38,701 nucleotides of DNA, taken from Chloroflexota bacterium. Its GTDB lineage: Bacteria; Chloroflexota; Anaerolineae; Aggregatilineales; Phototrophicaceae. Positions 19,011 through 27,654 of the stretch are shown here, piece by piece. Every line of letters begins with the position of its first letter. The stretch's first letter is position 1. The notes beneath the pieces were generated by a model. It did no database searches and was not told the origin of the DNA. It saw only the letters and a program-made list of their open reading frames with translations. The DNA lies in assembly GCA_026706445.1 (NCBI GenBank), contig JAPOYT010000044.1, positions 1 to 38,701 on the forward strand, in the 5' to 3' direction. The position numbers were made by a program, and so were the translations under genes.

Positions 19011-21134
19011 TCAGAATCGCCGGCCGCGGAAGCATTTGTCGCAGATGCGAAAGCGATGTCGCGAGGGCAGCAGCGCGCCACAAGTACGGCAGCGCCGCGC
19101 CACATTCAGGTTTCGCAGCAGCGCCTCATCAATCGATAGCGACCACTCGCGCCGCTCCTCGCGCACTTGCGGATGAGTCTCGCAATGCTCGCTGAACTCC
19201 TTGCGTCGTGACAGCCAGAGGTAGATATCGGCGCAAGCGATGGAAAACTCTGTCGCTTCCAAATCGCCCCCATCATTGATCGGGGCGGGCGCGTCCTGCG
19301 GAAGCGGAATCTGATAACCCTCCAAGATCATGTAGGCGCAATCGAGCCAATAGGGACGCGTCGCCTTGCGCGTCGGCGCGTTAACCAGTTGCAGCGCGCT
19401 GGCCAAGCCCAGCTTTTTGATGTCTTCGTCCGAGAGCAGCTTCGCCAGCGCGATTCGCTCGTCCATATCAGCGGTGGTGATGACCGCGCGCAGCTCTTCC
19501 GGAATCGACTTCAACTCCGCCCACTGCGCTAACTGCTCCGCCAGATTGCCCGGGATCAGCTTCAGATCGTCGGCGGTTGGCGCCACGCGCGCGAAGGTCA
19601 GTTCGGGCGGTGTCTGTTGGTAGAGCTCGCGAATTACGCGCATATCATTTCTGTTCGTGGCCGCGATCAGCCCGGTGGATGACATGCCATAGCGGCCCGC
19701 GCGCCCACCGATCTGATGCACTTCGCTCGGCAGCAGCTGGCGGTCGTTCTTTCCATCAAACTTTTCCGCCTCATAGAAGCAGACCACGTCAGCGGGCAGG
19801 TTCAAGCCCATGCCCACGGCATCGGTCGCCACGCAGATTTCGGTCTCGCCATCGGCGAAGCGATCGGCTTGGCGGCGCCGCACTTCCGGCGGCAAACTGC
19901 CATATACGACCGAAACCGTCCGACCCAGTCTTTCGAGCTTCATCTTGAGGTCGAGCACGCCTTGGCGGGAAAATGCCACCAAGATGGTCGATGGCGGCAG
20001 CGACTCCAAGGTAAAATGCCGCTCGGCGAGCGCAATCGGCGCCAGCCGTTCATGCTCCACCAATTCGCAAGGGATCTGCGCCGCTGAAGCCAGCACTTGC
20101 ATCAGCTTGCGCGCTGTCGGCGGACCGATGATGTGCATCTCCGCCGCCGCCGATTCCATCAGGGCCCGCGTCCATGCCCAGCCGCGATCGGCATCCGCCA
20201 GCATCTGCGCCTCGTCAATGATCACACAGTCGCCGCTCTTCATCGCGTTGAACATTTCGATGGTGGCGGCGGTGACGCGCGCGCCAGCTACCGGAATGTA
20301 TTCTTCGCCGGTGAGGAGATTGCAAGCGACGCCCTCCGCATTCAAGCGGTCAAACACCTCGTAAGCCAGCAGCCGCAAAGGCGCCAGATACCAGCCGCTC
20401 CCCGCCGCCTTCAGCGCTTCCAGCGCATCGTGAGTCTTGCCGCTGTTCGGTTCGCCGATGTGAATGGTCAGCAGCTGCTGATGACGATAATCATTGCGCC
20501 ATTTGGGAAAGGCAGCGATCAGTCGATCGCGCAGCCGCGATTCCGCCTGTCGCCTTCGACGCGACCGCGACCGGCCTCCGCGCCGCCGCTTGCCTTTGCC
20601 CCGCTCGTTTTGCTTTTCCTTTTCGCCGAGCAGCTGATGGTATTCTTCGTAGGTCTCCGGCAAATCCCAAAGCCCGCGCACATCGCGCCAAATCATGCGC
20701 TTCTGCCTGATGCCGGCTGCCCGCATGACACGCTCCAGGCTGCGCTGATCAGTATCGAGCGCGGCGCGCAAATCGCTGGGACGAAGCCGTTCGTAGCCGG
20801 CGATCATCTCGCGCAGATCGGGGTCGGCCGCCGTTGGCATCAAGGTCTGGGCGGGGAAACGCAGTTTGCCGCGCGGATCGAGAAAGCTGTCCAGCGCCAA
20901 TTCCTCGGTCGCTTTGCGCATGGTCTCGGCATTCACGCCCACCAGCTTGGCCGCCTGCTTGACGGTGTAGCTTCGGGCGTTTACCTGTGATTCGATTGAT
21001 GCGTTTTCTTTTGGGGATGCGACGCCATGGCGGATTCGCTGGCCGCAAAGCTCCAAGACGCTTCGCCAGGCTTCTTCGTCAGCAACTGCGTCATTCGTCC
21101 CGGCTTGGGCGATTTTTTCGATGGATGGTTCCAA
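19011..21134 (-). CDS. SUV3-like SF2 RNA helicase with N-terminal HTH and C-terminal zinc ribbon
   Basis: Predicted ATP-dependent helicase of 707 residues. A MerR/excisionase-like helix-turn-helix (SYTVKQAAKLVGVNAETMRK, about 55-75) is followed by a second helical segment, then a strongly basic Arg-rich linker (about 177-196). The helicase core has Walker A GEPNSGKT (227-234), DEAQ box (307-310), and motif VI QIGGRAGRYG. The core order and the GEPNSGKT and VGMGLNLP motifs resemble mitochondrial SUV3 rather than common bacterial DEAD-box proteins. The C-terminus has two CxxC pairs (Cys682/685 and 698/701), a likely zinc ribbon. TTG 21134 is chosen for GGAGG six bases upstream; TTG 21170 would add 12 residues and overlap the HNH gene. 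It is third in a row with FHA and HNH genes. Confidence 0.85.
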   Translation of the reverse strand: MEPSIEKIAQAGTNDAVADEEAWRSVLELCGQRIRHGVASPKENASIESQVNARSYTVKQAAKLVGVNAETMRKATEELALDSFLDPRGKLRFPAQTLMPTAADPDLREMIAGYERLRPSDLRAALDTDQRSLERVMRAAGIRQKRMIWRDVRGLWDLPETYEEYHQLLGEKEKQNERGKGKRRRGGRSRSRRRRQAESRLRDRLIAAFPKWRNDYRHQQLLTIHIGEPNSGKTHDALEALKAAGSGWYLAPLRLLAYEVFDRLNAEGVACNLLTGEEYIPVAGARVTAATIEMFNAMKSGDCVIIDEAQMLADADRGWAWTRALMESAAAEMHIIGPPTARKLMQVLASAAQIPCELVEHERLAPIALAERHFTLESLPPSTILVAFSRQGVLDLKMKLERLGRTVSVVYGSLPPEVRRRQADRFADGETEICVATDAVGMGLNLPADVVCFYEAEKFDGKNDRQLLPSEVHQIGGRAGRYGMSSTGLIAATNRNDMRVIRELYQQTPPELTFARVAPTADDLKLIPGNLAEQLAQWAELKSIPEELRAVITTADMDERIALAKLLSDEDIKKLGLASALQLVNAPTRKATRPYWLDCAYMILEGYQIPLPQDAPAPINDGGDLEATEFSIACADIYLWLSRRKEFSEHCETHPQVREERREWSLSIDEALLRNLNVARRCRTCGALLPSRHRFRICDKCFRGRRF

Positions 21135-21157
21135 ATGCGCCCTCCGTTGCTGTTTCT

Positions 21158-21634
21158 CTAATCCACCCAAGTGTAGGGCGGCGCCGCGCTCACTTCAACA
21201 CCGGTGTCTATGGCGGGCCATGCCTCGCGCGCTTCATCGGCGAAAAGCGGCAATTGCGGCGCCGGATCTAAGCCATAGCGCTGAAACAGGCGGATCAACA
21301 ATTCAGTGCGACGACCTGTCTTTCGGTAAATCTCGGCGGCGAAACGGGCCGGATGTTTCCGCCCCTTGCGGCGATTGCAATCGGGACAAGCGACTACGAG
21401 GTTCGCCGCGGAATTCGCCCCGCCCTGACGCAAACTCAGCACATGATCCAACTCAAATTCGGCGCTTACCAGGCTTAAGCCGCACCACTCGCAGCGCCCG
21501 CCCGATTCCAGGATCCGGCCGCGCAGCGCATCGGCCTTCAGGCGTCCATTCACCCGCGCATGCCCGGCGCGGGCATTCAAGGCGGCGGCGTAGCGTGCCA
21601 GGGCGCTCTCATCGAGCAAATCTTGGTAAATCAA
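21158..21634 (-). CDS. HNH endonuclease family protein
   Basis: A 158-residue protein with an HNH nuclease motif at about 50-95: CEWCGLSL, then ELDHVLSLRQGGANSAANLV, then ACPDCNRRKG. The two CxxC pairs should bind structural zinc; the ELDHV His and the Asn of SAANL are the expected catalytic and support residues. The C-terminal 60 residues (KTGRRTELLIRLFQRYGL) are unassigned. The likely start is TTG 21634, which overlaps the stop of the FHA gene (TTGA). The helicase start follows 23 bp after its stop. Stand-alone HNH proteins range from mobile-element nucleases to restriction-like enzymes; I see no mobile-element context here. Confidence 0.82.
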   Translation of the reverse strand: MIYQDLLDESALARYAAALNARAGHARVNGRLKADALRGRILESGGRCEWCGLSLVSAEFELDHVLSLRQGGANSAANLVVACPDCNRRKGRKHPARFAAEIYRKTGRRTELLIRLFQRYGLDPAPQLPLFADEAREAWPAIDTGVEVSAAPPYTWVD

Positions 21635-22326
21635 TCCGGTGATTCTTCCTGCGGATTATCCAGCCGAAAGCCGTGACCGCGCACGGTGACGATGTATTGA
21701 TGCTCGCTATCGACCTGGCTCAGCCGGTCGCGCAAACGCCGCGCCAGCGCGTCTATCGCCTGTTCGCTGACGCCGGCGCCCATCGCTTCGGGCCATACGG
21801 CGTCGACCACATCGTTGCGGCTGCAAACGCCGCCCTGGCTGAGGAATAAAATTTCGAGCAGACGGTATTGCGGCAGGCTGAGCGGCGGATCCAAAAGCGC
21901 ATTCTGGATGCGCACTTCGCGCGTCTCCGGATCGAGCCGCATGCGCAAACCGGTCAGCGCGCCAGACGGGATTACATCGGGCAGCACGCGCGTTGTCGAG
22001 GGCGCCGTCGCCCCCGAGCCGACGAAGCGCAGGCGGATATCTTTGGCAATGCGGATTTCGTCGCCATCTTCCAACTCGCGCGCGCCTGTCAAGCGATAAC
22101 CGTTGACCCAACTGCCGTTCTTGCTGCGCAGGTCTTCGACGAAAGCGTTGCCGCCATCCATCTTGATGCGCAAATGCTGCCGCGAGATCTGCCGCACCGG
22201 AATCACGATGTCACAGGTATCATCGCGCCCCAGCACCATCTCGGCGCGGTCCACCACCCAATGTGGATTGGAAAGCGACCCATCTAGCCAGACGATTAAC
22301 GGAAACTCGTCCGACGTTTGCGGCAT
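21631..22326 (-). CDS. FHA domain protein with OmpR/PhoB-type winged helix
   Basis: A 231-residue putative phospho-dependent regulator. The N-terminal FHA domain (about 20-100) has the conserved GRD, SRQH and SKNGSWVNG elements for phosphothreonine binding. The C-terminal half (about 135-222) matches the trans_reg_C winged helix: LSLPQYRLLEILF, then VSEQAIDALARRLRDRL and VTVRGHGFRL. No receiver domain or kinase gene is adjacent, so its partner is a Ser/Thr kinase encoded elsewhere, or none. ATG 22326 is supported by AGGGAG at 9 bp; GTG 22356 would add 10 residues. It is first of the FHA-HNH-helicase series and is divergent from ftsY. Confidence 0.85.
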   Translation of the reverse strand: MPQTSDEFPLIVWLDGSLSNPHWVVDRAEMVLGRDDTCDIVIPVRQISRQHLRIKMDGGNAFVEDLRSKNGSWVNGYRLTGARELEDGDEIRIAKDIRLRFVGSGATAPSTTRVLPDVIPSGALTGLRMRLDPETREVRIQNALLDPPLSLPQYRLLEILFLSQGGVCSRNDVVDAVWPEAMGAGVSEQAIDALARRLRDRLSQVDSEHQYIVTVRGHGFRLDNPQEESPD

Positions 22327-22384
22327 CTCCGGGAACTCCCTATCCACCAAAATCACCTATGTCCGCAACCACACTGTCCGTGAC

Positions 22385-22390
22385 ATTATA
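22385..22390 (-). promoter_or_regulatory. Probable -10 element of the FHA-HNH-helicase cluster
   Basis: A perfect TATAAT on the minus strand (reads 22390 to 22385), 58 bp before ATG 22326 or 28 bp before GTG 22356. No convincing -35 is present. It is back to back with the ftsY promoter, with -10 boxes 53 bp apart. Confidence 0.4.
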
Positions 22391-22420
22391 CAGCAGTTTT
22401 CGCAAGCTCACGACCTCACA

Positions 22421-22449
22421 TTGTCCCGTCATTCCGCAGGCGGTATAAT
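22421..22449 (+). promoter_or_regulatory. Promoter of the ftsY unit
   Basis: TTGTCC (22421-22426) and a perfect TATAAT (22444-22449) separated by exactly 17 bp. The expected transcript start near 22456 leaves a leader of about 30 bases before the ftsY TTG. Confidence 0.6.
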
Positions 22450-22485
22450 TGCCCATTGGCATTCAGCGCAACAGGAGCAGCCATC

Positions 22486-23406
22486 TTGAGCCTTTTCCGC
22501 CGCGGGCTTTCGAAGACGCGCCAGTCCTTCTTCGGTCGCATTTCGCAGATGCTTGGCAATACCGAGATCGACGAGGATACCTGGGATGATATGGAAACCC
22601 TCTTGATTCAAGCCGATGTCGGCTTCAACACGACCGTCAAAGTCATCGACGAATTACAGGATCGCGTCCGCGCCGATGGTCTAACCAAATCTGAGCAACT
22701 ACGGAGCGCGCTGAAAGAATCGCTGGCTGACCTGCTGGAGTTCCCGCCAGCGATGAATATCTCCGGTCGCGAGTTGTCGATCATCCTCGTCGTCGGCGTC
22801 AACGGCTCCGGCAAAACCACCTCCATCGCTAAGCTGGCTCATCGCCTGAAAAACCTGTCGCGCCGAAAAGTGATGATCGCCGCTGGCGACACTTTCCGCG
22901 CCGCCGCCATCGAGCAGCTGCAAACCTGGGGCGAGCGGATTGACGTGCCGGTCATCGCCAATCGTCCCGGTTCCGACCCCGGCGCCGTCGTCTATGACGC
23001 CACCGTCGCGGCCAAATCGCGCGACTACGATATCCTCATCATTGATACCGCGGGACGCCTGCAAAACAACTACAACCTGATGCGAGAGCTGACCAAGATC
23101 AGCGAAGTTTCGGGCAAAGTCGTGCCTGACGCGCCGCATGAAGTTTTGCTCGTGCTCGATGGCACGACGGGCCAAAACGCCATCGAGCAAGCCAAGAGCT
23201 TCGACGAAGCTTCCGGCGTCAGCGGCGTCATCGTCACCAAACTGGATAGCACAGCAAAAGGCGGTATGGTCTTTTCGATCTTCAACGATCTGCAGCTGCC
23301 GGTCCACTACCTCGGTCTCGGCGAAGGCATCGACGATCTCGTGCTCTTCACACCGGAATTCTTCGTCGAAAGCCTTTTCGACGACGAAGACGAAGATGCG
23401 AACTGA
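22486..23406 (+). CDS. ftsY: Signal recognition particle receptor FtsY
   Basis: SRP receptor GTPase that delivers ribosome-SRP complexes to the Sec translocon at the membrane. The 306-residue product is an NG-domain form with almost no acidic A domain, unlike E. coli FtsY (497). The GTPase motifs are GVNGSGKTT (G1), [11 protein letters not shown] (insertion box), DTAGRLQNN (G3) and [10 protein letters not shown] (G4). The C-terminus is acidic (FDDEDEDAN). TTG 22486 is chosen: it has AGGAG at 8 bp and lies just downstream of the promoter, whereas the in-frame ATG 22456 falls at the expected transcript start. Confidence 0.95.
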   Translation: MSLFRRGLSKTRQSFFGRISQMLGNTEIDEDTWDDMETLLIQADVGFNTTVKVIDELQDRVRADGLTKSEQLRSALKESLADLLEFPPAMNISGRELSIILVVGVNGSGKTTSIAKLAHRLKNLSRRKVMIAAGDTFRAAAIEQLQTWGERIDVPVIANRPGSDPGAVVYDATVAAKSRDYDILIIDTAGRLQNNYNLMRELTKISEVSGKVVPDAPHEVLLVLDGTTGQNAIEQAKSFDEASGVSGVIVTKLDSTAKGGMVFSIFNDLQLPVHYLGLGEGIDDLVLFTPEFFVESLFDDEDEDAN

Positions 23407-23414
23407 GCCGCGCC

Positions 23415-24215
23415 TTGCTTATCACCAGCGCGCAAAACAGCAAGATCAAGCTCGTCAATCGCTTGCGCGGCAAACGGAGCCGTCAGCAGGAGGCGCGCTT
23501 CGTCATCGACTACGAGCGGGATCTGCGTCGCGCTTTGCGGCAGGCCTATCGGGTCGACTTCATCCTGCATTGCCCAGAAGTCGCGCCCCTGCCTGACTTT
23601 GGCGAAGTCGAAGCGCATCAAGTGAGTGCCGCCCTGCTGAAACGCGCCAGTTACCGCGAGAATCCCGATGGCATGATCGCCGTCATGCGCAGCAAGCCCG
23701 CCAAAGGATTAAGCGAATTGCGCGCGGCTGACATCGACCAGGCGCTGGTCCTGGTCGCCCTCCAAGTGCCGGGCAATATCGGCGCCCTTTTGCGCACAGC
23801 CGACGCCGCCGGCATAGACGCGGTCATACTGGTTGATGTGGCGCTCGACCTCTATAATCCCAATGTCATTCGCAGCAGCACCGGCGCTTGCTTTCGCGAT
23901 AATGTTTATCAGTTCAGCAGCGACGAGGCGCTGACCTTCCTCAAGCGTGAAGAGTTTCACATCGCCGCCGCCGATGTCGCTGGCGAGCGCTCACTGTACG
24001 AGCTTGACTTCCGCGCCAAGAGCGCCATCGTACTGGGCGCCGAAGATCGCGGGCTGCCGCGCGGCTGGGTCGAAGCTGCCGACGATGTCCTGCGCGTGCC
24101 AATGGACGGAACTGTCAGCGACTCGCTTAATGTATCGGTCTGCGGCGCGCTAATTTTGTATGAGCTGTATCGGCAGACGAGCCGAGACCTGCGTTTCACT
24201 AGCCAGAAAGGCTAA
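23415..24215 (+). CDS. SpoU/TrmH family RNA 2'-O-methyltransferase
   Basis: A 266-residue SAM-dependent RNA ribose methyltransferase with the SPOUT knot. The N-terminal substrate-binding segment (KIKLVNRLRGKRSRQQEARFVIDYE) is typical of the 23S rRNA/tRNA guanosine branch. The three SpoU motifs follow: VPGNIGALLRTADA, VLGAEDRGLP and SDSLNVSV. The exact target nucleotide (for example Gm in 23S rRNA) cannot be assigned by eye. The start is TTG 23415, 8 bp after the ftsY stop, so the gene is co-transcribed with ftsY and, 24 bp later, prfB. Confidence 0.9.
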   Translation: MLITSAQNSKIKLVNRLRGKRSRQQEARFVIDYERDLRRALRQAYRVDFILHCPEVAPLPDFGEVEAHQVSAALLKRASYRENPDGMIAVMRSKPAKGLSELRAADIDQALVLVALQVPGNIGALLRTADAAGIDAVILVDVALDLYNPNVIRSSTGACFRDNVYQFSSDEALTFLKREEFHIAAADVAGERSLYELDFRAKSAIVLGAEDRGLPRGWVEAADDVLRVPMDGTVSDSLNVSVCGALILYELYRQTSRDLRFTSQKG

Positions 24216-24239
24216 AACGGGTGCCCGCCCGCAAACTTT

Positions 24240-25325
24240 ATGGACAACATCATCAGTCAGCTCACTCAATTCAAGAGCCAGATCGCCGAATTGATGGGGC
24301 GTATCGATATCGCTGGCAAGGCGCGGCAGATCGAATGCCTGGAGGAAGAAGCCAGCCAAGGCGATTTCTGGAATGATCCGGCCGCCGCTCAACGCACGAT
24401 GCAGCAGCTGTCGAGGCTGAAGCAGCAGGTCGAAACTTGGCGCGCGCTGGCCGACCGCATCGCCGACGCGCTTGAACTGGCTGAGATTGCCGACGGAGAT
24501 ATGCAAAACGAACTGGAAGCGGAAGCCGAGGCGTTAAGCGAACTGGTAGAAGCGATGTCGCTGCAGGCGATGCTCTCCGGCGATTATGACAGCGAGGACG
24601 CGATCTTCGCCATCCATGCCGGCGCCGGCGGCGTCGACGCCCAGGATTGGGCGGAAATCCTGGAGCGCATGTACCTGCGCTGGATGGAGCAGAACGGTTA
24701 CAAAGCGGAGATCCTCGACCGCAGCGGCGGCGACGAAGCCGGTTTGAAGAGCGTCACGGTCAGTGTCAAAGGCGACTATGCCTACGGCTATCTGCAAAGC
24801 GAAGAAGGCGTGCACCGGCTCGTGCGTCTCAGCCCCTTTGACAGCGCTCACCGCCGCCATACCTCCTTCGCCAAGGTCGAGCTTTGGCCCGATATTCAGT
24901 CCGACATCGAAATCGAAGTGGCCGACAAAGACATCCGCATCGATACCTTTCGCGCCAGCGGCGCCGGCGGCCAGCACGTGCAGAAGAACGACACCGCCGT
25001 CCGCATCACGCACCTGCCCACGGGTCTGGTCGTTCAATGCCAGAATCAGCGCAGCCAGGCGCAGAACCGCGACCGCGCCATGCAGATACTCAAAGCGCGC
25101 CTCTTTGAAATGGAGCGCGCCCGGCAAGAAGCGGAAATGGCGCAGCTCAAAGGCGAGAATGTCGACGCCGGCTGGGGCAACCAGATCCGCTCTTATGTGC
25201 TCCACCCGTACCAAATGGTGAAAGACCATCGCACGAGCATCGAAATGGGAAATACAACTTCGGTGTTGGACGGCAATCTGAATCAGTTCATCGAGGCTTA
25301 TCTGCGCCAGAAGGTCAGCGGCTGA
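24240..25325 (+). CDS. prfB: Peptide chain release factor 2, without frameshift site
   Basis: Recognises UAA and UGA stop codons and triggers peptide release. The stop-codon motif SPF is at 198-200 and the catalytic GGQ at 243-245. The 361-residue length is normal. Most bacterial prfB genes carry a programmed +1 frameshift (CTT TGA C) near codon 25; here the frame is continuous through the matching region (GRIDIAGK) and no such site is present. ATG 24240 has only a weak ribosome binding site. A 98-bp gap precedes rel. Confidence 0.95.
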   Translation: MDNIISQLTQFKSQIAELMGRIDIAGKARQIECLEEEASQGDFWNDPAAAQRTMQQLSRLKQQVETWRALADRIADALELAEIADGDMQNELEAEAEALSELVEAMSLQAMLSGDYDSEDAIFAIHAGAGGVDAQDWAEILERMYLRWMEQNGYKAEILDRSGGDEAGLKSVTVSVKGDYAYGYLQSEEGVHRLVRLSPFDSAHRRHTSFAKVELWPDIQSDIEIEVADKDIRIDTFRASGAGGQHVQKNDTAVRITHLPTGLVVQCQNQRSQAQNRDRAMQILKARLFEMERARQEAEMAQLKGENVDAGWGNQIRSYVLHPYQMVKDHRTSIEMGNTTSVLDGNLNQFIEAYLRQKVSG

Positions 25326-25423
25326 GGCGATCGCCCAACGACGGAACTTGTGCCGGGATACGCGACAATTCAAGCAGAATATGTTACGCTAGTTGCAAAG
25401 CGCTTTCTTCAGGTGAAGCTCAG

Positions 25424-27640
25424 ATGTTGCCCTCGACCGATGTCTATTCGCGCGACCTTGAATCACTGCTGAACAGCCTGCCGGAAATCACGCCCAACGA
25501 AACCGATCTGATCGCCGCTGCTTATCAGCGGGCGGAAGGCGCCCATAGCGGGCAAAAGCGCAAATCGGGCGAACCTTATTTCACCCACTGCGTCGCCGTC
25601 GCCAGCATCCTGGCGGAGATGAAGATGGACGCCGAGACCATCGCCGCCGGCTTGCTGCACGATGTCGCCGAAGACAGCGATGTTTCGATCGATGCCCTGC
25701 GCGGCGAATTCGGCAGCGCCATCGCCAAGCTGGTCGATGGCGTCACCAAACTGAAGAATCTTCCGATCAAGAACGTTTCGCCAGCGGCCGATACGCGCCG
25801 TTCCAGCGCCGTAGAGCGTGAAATGGAGTATATCCGCAAGATTATGCTGACCATGGGCGATGATGTGCGCGTGGTGCTGGTCAAGCTGGCTGACCGCCTG
25901 CACAATATGCGCACGCTCGGGTATATGCCGCGGGACAAACAGCGGAGGGTGGCGCAAGAAACGATGGATATCTTCGCGCCGCTGGCCAATCGGCTCGGCA
26001 TCTGGCAGATGAAATGGGAACTGGAAGATCTCAGTTTTCGCTATCTGAATCCCGACGCCTATCGGTCAATCGCGAAGGCGCTGGATGAACGGCGCGACGA
26101 GCGCGAAAGTTATATCGCACGCATCAAAGAGCGGTTGATCAAGGAACTTGGCGCCAGCCGCATTCTGAACGTGACCATCAGCGCGCGCCCCAAGCATATC
26201 TACAGCATCTATAACAAGATGACCAAGAAAGAGCTGCCGCTGGAGCAGATTTATGACATACGCGGCATGCGCGTCCTGGTCGACAGCCTGGAGCAGTGCT
26301 ATCTGGCGCTCGGCATCGTGCACAATCTCTGGCGCCCGATCCCGGGCGAGTTCGACGATTATATCGCCAATCCCAAAGACAACTTCTACCGCAGCCTGCA
26401 CACGGCTGTCCATGACGACGAGGGCAAGACGGTAGAGATTCAAATCCGCACCTGGCAAATGCACGAAGACGCCGAATACGGCATCGCCGCCCACTGGCGC
26501 TACAAAGAAGGCGGCAACGGGCGCGACCAGGCTTTCGAGCAGCGCCTGGCTTTTTTGCGCCGCCTGATGGAGTTCGGTCCCGACGTCAACGACGCCTCGC
26601 AATTCGTCGATACGGTCAAGTCGGAGGTCTTTCAAGACCGCGTTTATAGCGTGACGCCCAATGGCGACATCATCGATTTGCCGGTGGGCGCCACGCCGAT
26701 CGACTTCGCCTATCACATCCATACCGATATCGGGAATCGCTGCCGCGGCGCCAAGGTCAATGGGCGGCTGGCGCCGCTCAATTACAAGCTGCAAATGGGC
26801 GACCAAGTCGAAATACTCACGGCCAAGCGCGGCGGACCCAGCATGGATTGGCTCAACCCCGATTTGGATTACGCCATCACCAGCCGCGCCCGCGCCAAAA
26901 TCCGCCACTGGCTGCGCAAACAGAACCGCGACAAACATATCGTCATGGGGCGCGAGGTGCTGGAGCGGGAACTGAAGCGCCTGGGCGTGTTGGAAAAAGT
27001 TACCTTTGATTCGGTCGCGCGTCTGCTGAACTTCGACAAGCTCGATGACTTTCTCGCTGCTATCGGCGCCGGCGATGTCACGGGCTCGCAGATCACCAAC
27101 CGCGTGCTCGAAGACGAAAGGCGCAAGGCAGCCGAGAGCGTCAGCGAAGAAGAGTTGCTGAAACCGCGCGCCAGGCCCCGAAGCGCCAGCGTCGCCAAGG
27201 GCGTCAGCATCATGGGCGCCGGCGGCTTGCTGGTCAATCTGGGGCGCTGCTGCAGCCCCATGGCCGGCGACGACATCATCGGCTATATCACACGCGGGCG
27301 CGGCGTCACCGTGCATCGCACCGACTGCCCCAACATGGTCGCCATGCGCGAGAACGAGCGCCTCATCGATGTCTCCTGGGGCGGCGAAGAAGAAGAGCAG
27401 CGCTATCTCGTGCCGGTCGAGGTGGTCGCCTATGATCGCGAAGGGCTACTGCGCGAAATCAGCACCATCATCGCCGAAGAAAATGTCAACATCGCTTCGG
27501 TCGATGTCAATACGCGCCAGCATATCGCCACCTTGAACTTGCAACTGGAAATCGCCAATAATCAGCAGCTGACGCGCATCCTTTCCAAGATCGACCTGGT
27601 GTCCAATGTGGTCGAGGCGCGGCGCCGCAACACCAGCTGA
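25424..27640 (+). CDS. rel: Bifunctional (p)ppGpp synthase/hydrolase (Rel/SpoT type)
   Basis: Makes and degrades the stringent-response alarmone (p)ppGpp. Domains in order are the HD hydrolase (His55, His79-Asp80, and Glu83-Asp84 in LLHDVAEDSD, all intact), the RelA/SpoT synthetase (YDIRGMRV, then NPKDNFYRSLH), and TGS (RVYSVTPNGDIIDLP, about 405-470). A conserved Cys-containing region (GRCCSPMAGD) and a C-terminal ACT domain (about 660-738) complete the protein. The 738-residue length is standard for the long family. The intact HD centre implies hydrolase activity. ATG 25424 has AGGTGA 7 bp upstream. The mannosyltransferase-like gene follows after 14 bp. Confidence 0.96.
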   Translation: MLPSTDVYSRDLESLLNSLPEITPNETDLIAAAYQRAEGAHSGQKRKSGEPYFTHCVAVASILAEMKMDAETIAAGLLHDVAEDSDVSIDALRGEFGSAIAKLVDGVTKLKNLPIKNVSPAADTRRSSAVEREMEYIRKIMLTMGDDVRVVLVKLADRLHNMRTLGYMPRDKQRRVAQETMDIFAPLANRLGIWQMKWELEDLSFRYLNPDAYRSIAKALDERRDERESYIARIKERLIKELGASRILNVTISARPKHIYSIYNKMTKKELPLEQIYDIRGMRVLVDSLEQCYLALGIVHNLWRPIPGEFDDYIANPKDNFYRSLHTAVHDDEGKTVEIQIRTWQMHEDAEYGIAAHWRYKEGGNGRDQAFEQRLAFLRRLMEFGPDVNDASQFVDTVKSEVFQDRVYSVTPNGDIIDLPVGATPIDFAYHIHTDIGNRCRGAKVNGRLAPLNYKLQMGDQVEILTAKRGGPSMDWLNPDLDYAITSRARAKIRHWLRKQNRDKHIVMGREVLERELKRLGVLEKVTFDSVARLLNFDKLDDFLAAIGAGDVTGSQITNRVLEDERRKAAESVSEEELLKPRARPRSASVAKGVSIMGAGGLLVNLGRCCSPMAGDDIIGYITRGRGVTVHRTDCPNMVAMRENERLIDVSWGGEEEEQRYLVPVEVVAYDREGLLREISTIIAEENVNIASVDVNTRQHIATLNLQLEIANNQQLTRILSKIDLVSNVVEARRRNTS

Positions 27641-27654
27641 GCGCCAGGCGGACG

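Noticed and set aside
20097..20990. 297-codon plus-strand open frame inside the helicase gene
   Set aside because: It is opposite the helicase motifs; composition is that of a shadow frame.
22456..22485. ATG 22456 as the ftsY start
   Set aside because: It lies at the expected transcript start of the 22421-22449 promoter; TTG 22486 has AGGAG at good spacing.
26066..27316. 416-codon open frame opposite rel
   Set aside because: Antisense shadow of the synthetase/TGS region, without motifs or a ribosome binding site.
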